NCBI RefSeq assembly: GCF_001816125.1
Contig: NZ_MDZA01000222.1
Span: 1-64,000 of the forward strand
Length of the DNA stretch: 64,000 nt
Direction of reading: 5' to 3'
Source: Hymenobacter coccineus
GTDB taxonomy: Bacteria; Bacteroidota; Bacteroidia; Cytophagales; Hymenobacteraceae
Below, piece by piece: positions 1 to 8,314 of this stretch. The notes under the pieces were generated by a model, which saw only the letters and a list, made by a program, of their open reading frames with translations, made no database searches and was not told the origin of the DNA. Position 1 is the first letter of the stretch. The number at the start of each line of letters is the position of its first letter. The position numbers were made by a program, and so were the translations under genes.

Positions 1-267
1 CGGGGTTGCTGGGGCCCTGTTCGAGCCGGCCGAGGCGTCGGCGCGGTAGCCGGCGGCCGAGGGGCGCGAGTTGAAGTATTCGGGCCGGTCGAAGCGCTGG
101 CCCACGTTGGCGAAGCCCACGAGGCGGCCGTGCTGCCGGACTTGCACGCCCTGGCCCTGGCCGGGCGCGAGCTGGGCGGCGGCCCACACAAGGGCCGGGT
201 AGGCCCCGCAGCACAGCACCAGCATCACAAGGGTCAGGCGGAAAGCGGTTGAGAGTTGGGTTTTCAT
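1..267 (-). CDS. kdpC: KdpC, potassium-transporting ATPase subunit C (partial, cut by window start)
   Basis: KdpC is the single-span accessory subunit that stabilises the KdpFABC potassium pump in the inner membrane. The first 89 codons are visible. There is an N-terminal membrane segment (about residues 8-31, rich in L, V, C and A), then the family signature with F..PEYFNSRPSAAGY and DASAGSN at about residues 66-84. The ATG at 265-267 follows kdpB on the same strand, with about 150 bases of repeats in between. That gap is unusual because kdpB and kdpC are often nearly contiguous. The C-terminal half lies outside the window, so intactness cannot be judged. Confidence 0.93.
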   Translation of the reverse strand, partial: MKTQLSTAFRLTLVMLVLCCGAYPALVWAAAQLAPGQGQGVQVRQHGRLVGFANVGQRFDRPEYFNSRPSAAGYRADASAGSNRAPATP

Positions 268-280
268 GGTTTTAGTGCGT

Positions 281-422
281 AAAACGGAGTGGTACTCCGT
301 TAATCATTACTTGGAAAAAGGGCTTGCCGGCGCGGTGTAAAACGGAGTGGTACTCCGTTAATCGTTGCTTGGAAAAAGGGCGCTACTGGCGCGGGGAGCA
401 ACGGAGTGCCACTCCGTTTTAC
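281..422. repeat. Two-and-a-half copies of a 58-base repeat with ACGGAGT/ACTCCGT palindromes
   Basis: Two direct copies, 281-338 and 339-396, differ at only a few bases. A third partial copy (397-422) keeps the palindromic head. Each head is ACGGAGT, a 2-3 base spacer, then ACTCCGT. In the third copy the spacer has changed from GT to GC. The array fills the kdpB-kdpC gap, and the kdpB stop codon (419-421) lies in the flank of the last copy. It may be a mobile REP-like family or an RNA-processing or regulatory hairpin. I cannot tell which. Confidence 0.8.
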
Positions 423-2463
423 AAAAACACGCCTACAATCAGGTCGATGACTTTGATGCCGATGAAGGGCACGATGACGCCGCCGAGGCCGTAGATGAGC
501 AGGTTGCGGCGCAGCAGGGCCGAGGCCCCCACGGCCTGGTAGGCCACGCCCTTGAGCGCCAGCGGCACCAGCGCCGGAATGATGAGGGCGTTGAAAATGA
601 CGGCGCTCAGAATGGCCGACTGCGGCGACTTCAGCCCCATCACGTTCAGGGCCCCCAGCGCGGGGATGGCCACCATGAATAGGGCCGGCACGATGGCGAA
701 GTACTTGGCCACGTCGTTGGCGATGCTGAACGTGGTGAGCGTGCCGCGGGTCATCAGCAACTGCTTGCCAATCTCCACTACTTCAATGAGTTTAGTGGGG
801 TCGTTGTCGAGGTCCACCATGTTGCCGGCTTCCTTGGCGGCCTGGGTGCCGCTGTTCATGGCTACCCCCACGTCGGCCTGGGCCAGGGCGGGGGCGTCGT
901 TGGTGCCGTCGCCCATCATGGCCACCAGCTTGCCGGCCTGCTGCTCGGCCCGGATGTACTGCATCTTATCCTCGGGCTTGGCCTCGGCGATGAAGTCGTC
1001 CACGCCGGCTTTCTCGGCGATGAACTTGGCGGTGAGGGGGTTGTCGCCGGTCACCATCACGGTTTTGATGCCCATTTTGCGCAGGCGCTCAAACCGCTCC
1101 TGGATGCCGGGCTTGATGATGTCCTGCAACTCTACCACGCCCAGCACGCGGTCGTTTTCGCTCACCACCAGCGGGGTGCCGCCGTTGCTAGCCACCGCTT
1201 TCACGCGGTCGGCCACGTCGGCGTGGTAGGGCTGGCCGGCGGCTTCGGCCAGGCGGCGAATGGCGTCGGCGGCGCCCTTGCGGATGCGGGTGCCGCTGGC
1301 CAGCGTCACGCCGCTGCTGCGGGTTTCGGCCGTGAACTTGATCAGCTCGGCCCCGTCGAGGCGGCTTTGCAGGGCCTGGGGGCTCACTTGGTTGTCGCGG
1401 GCCAGCTCCACAATGCTCTTGCCCTCGGGGGTTTCGTCGGTGAGCGAGCTGATGGTGGCCTTCTCCACAAACTCCAGCAGGGGTACGCCGGGGGCGGGCC
1501 AGAAGTGGGTGGCTTTGCGGTTGCCGATGGTGATGGTACCGGTTTTGTCGAGCAGCAGCACGTCGATGTCGCCGGCCGTTTCCACGGCTTTGCCGCTCTT
1601 GGTGATGACGTTGGCGCGCAGGGCCCGATCCATGCCGGCAATGCCGATGGCCGAGAGCAGGCCCCCAATGGTGGTTGGAATCAGGCACACGAACAGGGCG
1701 ATGAAGGCCGAAATGGCAATCGGCGTGTGGGCGTATTCGGCAAACGGCTGGAGCGTGACGCACACGATGACGAATACCAGCGTGAAACCCGCGAGCAGGA
1801 TGGTGAGAGCAATTTCGTTGGGCGTTTTCTGGCGCGAGGCGCCTTCCACCAGGGCAATCATCTTGTCGAGGAACGACTCGCCGGGGGCCGTCGTCACCTG
1901 CACCACGATGCGGTCGCTCAGCACCTGGGTGCCGCCCGTGACCGACGACTTGTCGCCGCCCGCCTCGCGGATAACCGGGGCCGACTCGCCGGTGATGGCC
2001 GACTCGTCAATCGTGGCCAAGCCCTCGATGATCTCGCCGTCGGTGGGAATCAATTCCCCAGCCTCAACCACGAACACCTGCCCTTTCTGGAGCTGGGCCG
2101 AGCTCATGGCGACCATGGTGCCGTCGGGCTGGCGCACGTTGGCGGGCGTGTCCTGGCGGGTTTTGCGGAGCGAATCGGCCTGGGCCTTGCCGCGGGCTCG
2201 GCAATGGCCTCGGCGAAATTAGCGAACAGGAGGGTGAGGAACAGCACCACGAACACCGTGGCGTTGTAGCCGAAGCTGCCCTGCGCCGCGTCGGGCCGCA
2301 CGAGCAGGCCCAGGGTGACGAAGAACATGACCACTGTGCCCAACTCCACGGTGAACATGACCGGGTTGCGGAACATGATGCGCGGGTCGAGCTTCACGAA
2401 CGCCTGGCCAATGGCTTCGCGGACGAGGGCGGGTTGGAAAAGGGATTGGGACTGGGTTGCCAT
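419..2463 (-). pseudogene. kdpB: kdpB, potassium-transporting P-type ATPase subunit B, split by a one-base frameshift
   Basis: KdpB is the catalytic P-type ATPase subunit of KdpFABC. The N-terminal part (start ATG 2463) reads correctly through NFAEAIAE and then shifts frame near 2195-2200. Restoring one C on the plus strand (GGGCTCG to GGGCCTCG) gives [20 protein letters not shown] and joins the frame running to the stop at 419. The restored protein is about 681 aa, the normal family length. The second frame carries the TGES actuator loop, the phosphorylation motif [27 protein letters not shown] and the C-terminal membrane helices. Everything except the missing base looks functional, so this is either a sequencing or assembly error or a very recent inactivation. 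Confidence 0.9.
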
Positions 2464-2525
2464 TGTCTGGAGCTGTTAGCTGATGGCTATTAGCTGTTAG
2501 TTTTTGATAAGAAGGGAATCGATTA

Positions 2526-2622
2526 GGCCGTCATGCTGAGCTTGTCGAAGCATCTCTCCCGCAGCAGTAAACCGTGATTAGTTGAGCAGCAGACATGCTT
2601 CGACAAGCTCAGCATGACGGCC
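2526..2622. repeat. Perfect 28-base inverted repeat between kdpA and kdpB
   Basis: The arms at 2526-2553 and 2595-2622 are exact reverse complements around a 41-base loop. The right arm contains ATGCTTCGACAAGCTCAGCA. From memory, closely similar arms are scattered between genes in many Bacteroidota genomes, so this is probably a dispersed REP/MITE-like element rather than a kdp-specific site. Inside the kdp operon, the RNA could form a long hairpin that sets the relative output of kdpA and kdpB. Confidence 0.85.
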
Positions 2623-2638
2623 TTTTTGGGCCCCACGA

Positions 2639-4345
2639 CTACTTTGCGTACAGCGTGAAGTGCTCGGCCAGGGGCCCCAGGGCCAGGGCAGGGAAGAAGG
2701 CCAGGGCGGCGATGATCCAAATCACGAAGAAGACCATGATGCCGAAAGTGCCCGTGTCGGTGCGCAGTGTGCCGGCGCTTTCGGGGATGTACTTTTTGCG
2801 GGCCAGCAGGCCGGCGATGGCCACCGGCCCGATGATGGGCAGGTAGCGCGACAGAATCATCACCACGCCGGTGCTGATGTTCCACCAGGGCGTGTTGTCG
2901 CCGAGGCCCTCGAAGCCCGAGCCGTTGTTGGCGGCCGAGGACGTGAACTCGTAGAGCATTTCCGAGAAGCCGTGGTAGCCGGGGTTGGCCAGCCAGCCGG
3001 CGTAGGCGGTGGGGTTGCCCACGTAGAGGTGGGCGGCCAGGGCGGTGCCGGCCAGGATGAGCAGCGGGTGCAGCAGGGCGATGACGATGGCGATTTTCAT
3101 CTCGCGGGCCTCAATCTTCTTGCCCAGGAACTCGGGGGTGCGCCCCACCATCAGCCCCGAGATGAACACGGACACGATGATGAACACGAAGAAGTTGAGG
3201 AAGCCCACGCCCACCCCGCCGTAGAAGGCGTTGGTCATCATGCCTAGCAGCGCGTCCATGCCCGAGAGGGGCGTGAGCGAGTCGTGCATGGCGTTGACGG
3301 AGCCGTTGCTGGTAACAGTAGTGGTGATGGCCCACAGCGCCGAGGCGGGGGCCCCCAGGCGCATTTCCTTGCCTTCGAGCGAGCCCAGGCGTTGGTCAAC
3401 GCCCAGGTGGGTGATGGCCGGGTTGCCGTGCATTTCGAGGTACACGGTGGGCACTTGCAGCAGCAGGTAGCCGGCCGTCATCACCCCAAACACCATCCAG
3501 CCCAGCCGGGGCCGGCCCAAGTAGTAGCCGAAGGCCAGGGCCATGGCAATGGGAACGAGGACGATGGCGCCGTTCTCGACGGCGTTGGTGAGGTAGGTTG
3601 GGTTTTCGAGCGGGTGGGCCGAGTTGACGCCGAAGAAGCCGCCACCGTTGGTGCCAATTTGCTTGATGCCGATCATGGCCGCGGCGGGGCCCCGGCTCAC
3701 GAACGTGCTGTCGCCCTGCATCGTCACGAGCGGGGCCTTGCCCAGCCACGTCATCGGCGTGCCCTGGAAGGCCACTACCAGGGCCACCACCAGCGAGAGC
3801 GGCAGCAGCACCCGCGTAATGCTGCGGGTGAAGTAGACGTAGAAGTTGCCCAGCTTTTCGGTGGTGCGGTCGCGCAGGGCGTTGAACACCACCACGCAGG
3901 CGGCCAGGCCGGTGGCAGCCGTCACGAACTGCAAGAACATCAGGCAAAACACCTGTGAGAAGTAGGTGGCGCCCGACTCGCCGGAGTAGTGCTGCAAGTT
4001 GCAGTTTACCAGGAACGAGACGGCCGTGTTGAACGCCTGGTCGGGCGTCATGCTGGGGTTGTGGTCGGGGTTGAGCGGCAGGCTGCCCTGGGTGCAGAGC
4101 ACGAACATGGCCCAGACGAACCAGACCAGGTTGATGGTGAGCAGCGCCACCAGGTGCTGCTGCCAGCTCATTTCCCGCTCGGGCCGCACGCCGCCCAGGC
4201 GGTACAGCAGGCGCTCTAGGGGCCCCAGAAAATCGGACCAGCTTTTGTCGCCCCGGTACACGGTGGCCAGGTAGCGGCCCAGCGGCACGGCCAGCAGCAC
4301 GGTGCTGCCGAAAATGACGAGGATGCCGAGGAGTTCTTTGTTCAT
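2639..4345 (-). CDS. kdpA: KdpA, potassium-binding and translocating subunit of KdpFABC
   Basis: KdpA forms the selectivity-filter channel of the high-affinity K+ uptake ATPase in the inner membrane. At 568 aa it has the usual length, with about ten hydrophobic spans. Filter-like segments are visible: NCNLQHYSGESGATYFSQ, IGTNGGGFFGVNSAHPLENP and SAANNGSGFEGL, each with the GxxG-type glycines of the four pore loops. The start MNKELLGILVIFGSTVLLA is a typical first membrane segment. kdpF lies 42 bases upstream on the same strand and kdpB 175 bases downstream across a long inverted repeat. No damage is seen. Confidence 0.97.
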   Translation of the reverse strand: MNKELLGILVIFGSTVLLAVPLGRYLATVYRGDKSWSDFLGPLERLLYRLGGVRPEREMSWQQHLVALLTINLVWFVWAMFVLCTQGSLPLNPDHNPSMTPDQAFNTAVSFLVNCNLQHYSGESGATYFSQVFCLMFLQFVTAATGLAACVVVFNALRDRTTEKLGNFYVYFTRSITRVLLPLSLVVALVVAFQGTPMTWLGKAPLVTMQGDSTFVSRGPAAAMIGIKQIGTNGGGFFGVNSAHPLENPTYLTNAVENGAIVLVPIAMALAFGYYLGRPRLGWMVFGVMTAGYLLLQVPTVYLEMHGNPAITHLGVDQRLGSLEGKEMRLGAPASALWAITTTVTSNGSVNAMHDSLTPLSGMDALLGMMTNAFYGGVGVGFLNFFVFIIVSVFISGLMVGRTPEFLGKKIEAREMKIAIVIALLHPLLILAGTALAAHLYVGNPTAYAGWLANPGYHGFSEMLYEFTSSAANNGSGFEGLGDNTPWWNISTGVVMILSRYLPIIGPVAIAGLLARKKYIPESAGTLRTDTGTFGIMVFFVIWIIAALAFFPALALGPLAEHFTLYAK

Positions 4346-4387
4346 GGGAAGTGGGTGGGGCCCCCGTGTAAGCGGGAGGGGCCCCGG

Positions 4388-4468
4388 TTAGAATTTTTCC
4401 GGCTTCAGCAGCACGTAGCAGAGGTAGCCGAAGGTGGCAAGGGCCAGCAGCAAAAGGGCGAGCATCAT
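4388..4468 (-). CDS. kdpF: KdpF, 26-aa potassium-ATPase membrane peptide
   Basis: This short gene encodes MMLALLLLALATFGYLCYVL followed by LKPEKF and a stop. It is a single transmembrane helix with the YxxYxLLKPEKF ending typical of KdpF. KdpF acts like a lipid-like stabiliser of the KdpABC complex. Its place directly before kdpA fits the standard kdpFABC order. An alternative start is the second Met, at 4465. Confidence 0.9.
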   Translation of the reverse strand: MMLALLLLALATFGYLCYVLLKPEKF

Positions 4469-4481
4469 GGCGCGGGGCGGG

Positions 4482-4577
4482 TTAGATGTGGTCGAAAAAA
4501 TCGACCGATTTGTAGAAGAGCCAGAAGAAGCCGATGCCGGCAGCAGAGAGGACCGGAATCATGAGGGCGGGGGCCAT
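4482..4577 (-). CDS. 31-aa membrane peptide upstream of kdpF
   Basis: The peptide runs MAPALMIPVLSAAGIGFFW, LFYKSVDFFDHI, then stop. It is one hydrophobic span with an aromatic-rich, acidic tail. It ends 13 bases before kdpF on the same strand, so it probably heads the kdp operon. I do not know a named family. By position it could be an extra small subunit or a translation-coupling leader for kdpF. It is supported by an intact frame, by position and by membrane-like composition only. Confidence 0.6.
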   Translation of the reverse strand: MAPALMIPVLSAAGIGFFWLFYKSVDFFDHI

Positions 4578-4879
4578 GGCAAAAGAATTGGTGAAGAATA
4601 TATGGGTGAGTAGGCCGTAAGCCAACGGCGCACCCATTCCCAATGCGGCGGATTATTCCTATCTAACTATCAGATTACCAGTGATAAATATTTTATTTCG
4701 GCGCTGCGCCGGGGCCCCGGCGGCCCGCCCACCCTACCGTTTTGGTAGGGTGCTTTCCAAAACGGTAGGGTGGCGGCGGGCAATGGGGTGGCCCGGGGGC
4801 CCCAGGTCGGTGTGGGCGCGTTTTTGGGGCCCTTGGCACGGCGCTAATATTCGGCCGAGGCGTCCCTTTAACCCGTCCC
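4578..4879. other. Gene-free stretch upstream of the kdp operon, with an inverted repeat at 4730-4772
   Basis: This 302-base stretch separates the kdp operon from the divergent gene at 4880. It should hold the kdp promoter. I looked for a sigma-54 -24/-12 site (TGGCAC-N5-TTGC) on the minus strand and found no convincing match. At 4730-4745 and 4757-4772 there is a perfect 16-base inverted repeat (CACCCTACCGTTTTGG and its complement). Part of it, 4735-4756, recurs exactly at 5229-5250 on the other side of the next gene. Confidence 0.6.
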
Positions 4880-5191
4880 ATGCCCGATTTACTGGCTGAA
4901 ATCACCGCCGCCGCCCGCGCTTACTACGCCCAGGCCAACGCCCTCCCCCTCACCGCCACCGATTTCCTCTCCTGGCTCGACGAGCTGCCCGCCGCCCGGC
5001 GGGCCGGCCTGCTGGCGCGCGGCCTCATCGCCAGCCGGGCCGAGCCCCACTTCCTGCGCTACTGCCTCGAATGCCGGGGCTACACCATGCGCGCGTTTAT
5101 GGCCCCGCGCCTATCAGTGCCCGCCTACGGGCTGTGGGCCGCCCACGGCGAGTTCGACGGCGACCTGCCGCCGCACGGCATCGCCAGGTAG
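4880..5191 (+). CDS. Hypothetical protein, 103 aa
   Basis: I do not recognise this protein. It is soluble, Ala/Leu/Arg-rich and mostly helical in appearance, with no signal peptide. It contains FLSWLDELPAARRAGLLARG and a Cys/Tyr-containing centre (RYCLECRGYTMRAFM). The ATG at 4880 is the first in frame after the upstream gap. It is the only plus-strand gene in the first 22 kb and lies between the kdp operon and the response regulator. Exact 22-base direct repeats flank it (4735-4756 and 5229-5250). Confidence 0.6.
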   Translation: MPDLLAEITAAARAYYAQANALPLTATDFLSWLDELPAARRAGLLARGLIASRAEPHFLRYCLECRGYTMRAFMAPRLSVPAYGLWAAHGEFDGDLPPHGIAR

Positions 5192-5228
5192 GCTGGTTGG
5201 GGCCCTAGCGCGGGTTGCGCCGGGAGCT

Positions 5229-5250
5229 TACCGTTTTGGTAGGGTGCTTT
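5229..5250 (+). repeat. Second copy of a 22-base direct repeat flanking the 4880 gene
   Basis: The 22 bases here are identical to 4735-4756 (begin TACCGTTTTGG, end GGGTGCTTT). The motif contains its own small palindrome (ACC...GGT). It may mark an insertion boundary or a dispersed repeat family. Confidence 0.75.
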
Positions 5251-5338
5251 GCTGCTTCGGGTGGGCCCCCAAGCGGGTCACTGCGCCAAAGGATGGGGCC
5301 CCGGTGGGACCCAGGGCTGTATTAGAACCGGGCCCCCG

Positions 5339-6706
<1,368 letters not shown>

Positions 6707-6763
6707 GGGCGGGCGGAGCAAGTGGGGCCCCAAAGAACGGCCACTCGGCCCGCCCGCTACGCA

Positions 6764-6797
6764 AAAAGGACCCCGCACCAAGCGGTGCGGGGCCCTC
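6764..6797 (-). terminator. Terminator between susD (copy 1) and the response regulator
   Basis: The stem CCCCGCACC (6771-6779) pairs with GGTGCGGGG (6784-6792). On the minus strand it is followed by CCTTTTTGC. It would end transcription of the SusC-SusD operon before the regulator gene, which starts about 60 bases further on. Confidence 0.75.
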
Positions 6798-6816
6798 AAA
6801 ACTGCCAATGCATCGG

Positions 6817-8268
6817 TTACTGGTTCACGCTGGTGGGCGTGAACAGGTCCGTCACCGTTTGAGCAGGCGTGTTGGGGTTGGTCGTTATCTCGATTTGCGG
6901 GTACAGGAAGCGCTGGGGCAGCGAAGCGCCCTTCTTGGGTGTCACGCCAACCAGGCTCTTGGCCAGTACGCTGCCGCCGGCCAATGGCTTGGCGCGGCGC
7001 TGGTCGTTGAAGGGCTCAATCTGGCCAATCAGACTCAGGTATTTTTCCGTCACAATCTCCTTCAGCAGGGCCTCGTTGGCGTTGGCTGCGCCGTACACGG
7101 CGATGCCGCCCGCGGCGAAGTCGGCGGCCGTGTAGGCGTCGTACTTCACCGCGCCGCTGGCGGCGTAGGGGCTGCTGCTGCCGGCGTGGTAGGCACGCAC
7201 GGCGTTCAGCGCGGCCAGGGCTGGGGCGAAGTTGCCCAGCCGAATTTGCGCCTCGGCCAGCACGAGCTGCGTTTCAGCATAGGTCACCATCGGGTAGGGC
7301 GAGTTCGGCTGGAAAGCGCCGTTGTAAATGTTGGGCTCGTAGTCGACGCTAGCATAGCCCGTGCCCGTGCCATTGTTGAAGGTTTTGGTGTAGAAGTAGT
7401 TCAGGCGGCCCGTTTCCGTGGTTTTGGCATTGGTGCGGCTGGCTGCCAGCAGCTTGGGGGCAAAGGCGCCGTCGGCAGTGATATCGCCGGCGCGGTCCTG
7501 GTCCAGAAAAGAATATATCAGGTTAAGATCAACCTGATAGGCCGTGCCTGCGTGGGGCATGGTCAGGTTATTAGCCGGGGCCGATACCCCCAGCGCGGCG
7601 TACTTGGCGGCGTTCGTATAGTCCTTCGTGTGCAGGGCGTAGCGGGCGCGCAGCGTGTTGGCCACGCCCAGCCACTTCGGGCTGCTGCCGGCAAAGAAAA
7701 TATCGGCCGCGGCCGGGCTGACGCCGGGCTTGGCCAGGTTGGCGGCGGCGTCGGTCAGCAGCGTTTGCACGCTGGCGTACACGTCCTTCTGGGCGTCAAA
7801 CTTGGGCTGGGCGATGGTCGCGTTGAAGGCTTCCGAATACGGAATATCGCCCCACAGGGCCGTGGCCTGGCCGATGGATAAGCCCTCCAGGGTTTGGGCA
7901 ATGCCCTTCACGAGCGGGTTCTTGTCCACGTCGGCGCTGGCTTCGGCCAGGCGGGCGTTGTTGCTCACGTTCAGGTAAAAGTCGCCCCAGTCGCTGTCGT
8001 AGTCCGACGCCAGGGTTTGGTATACGTCCAGGCCGGCGGCTTGGCGGGCCACCCCCGTGAACTGCTGGGTCCAGATGCTGGACAAGCGGGCCGCGTTGGC
8101 TTCTTCCTGCAAGCCCGTGGCCACTTCTACCGACGTCAGCAACAGAGAGGTGGAGGCCCCCAGCGGTACGTTGGGGTTGATGTCGTAGCCGGAAGTGAAT
8201 TTTTCGCAACCCGCCAGTGCCGTCGCGGCCAGGAGCCCAGGGACGAGGAATCTTAATGGTTTTTTCAT
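6817..8268 (-). CDS. SusD/RagB-family outer-membrane lipoprotein (copy 1)
   Basis: SusD-like lipoproteins sit on the cell surface as the lid of a SusC TonB-dependent importer and bind the ligand. The 483-aa protein starts MKKPLRFLVPGLLAATALAG with the lipobox Cys right after (ALAGC). It has TPR-like helices and the SusD-like_2 style segment SIWTQQFTGVARQAAG. The ATG at 8268 gives a proper lipoprotein signal; the ORF also allows a Met 7 codons earlier. It lies 46 bases after susC on the same strand. No glycoside hydrolase or peptidase is near, so the substrate cannot be guessed. Confidence 0.92.
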   Translation of the reverse strand: MKKPLRFLVPGLLAATALAGCEKFTSGYDINPNVPLGASTSLLLTSVEVATGLQEEANAARLSSIWTQQFTGVARQAAGLDVYQTLASDYDSDWGDFYLNVSNNARLAEASADVDKNPLVKGIAQTLEGLSIGQATALWGDIPYSEAFNATIAQPKFDAQKDVYASVQTLLTDAAANLAKPGVSPAAADIFFAGSSPKWLGVANTLRARYALHTKDYTNAAKYAALGVSAPANNLTMPHAGTAYQVDLNLIYSFLDQDRAGDITADGAFAPKLLAASRTNAKTTETGRLNYFYTKTFNNGTGTGYASVDYEPNIYNGAFQPNSPYPMVTYAETQLVLAEAQIRLGNFAPALAALNAVRAYHAGSSSPYAASGAVKYDAYTAADFAAGGIAVYGAANANEALLKEIVTEKYLSLIGQIEPFNDQRRAKPLAGGSVLAKSLVGVTPKKGASLPQRFLYPQIEITTNPNTPAQTVTDLFTPTSVNQ

Positions 8269-8314
8269 ATCAGCAGGGACGCGTAGCATCCGCGAATAAA
8301 GAAGACGGGAGGAA

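Noticed and set aside
4833-4850. Possible sigma-54 -24 box TTGGCACG upstream of the 4880 gene
   Set aside because: The -24 half is good, but the -12 half (needs GC at the right distance in TTGC) is TAAT. It also points at the orphan gene rather than kdp.
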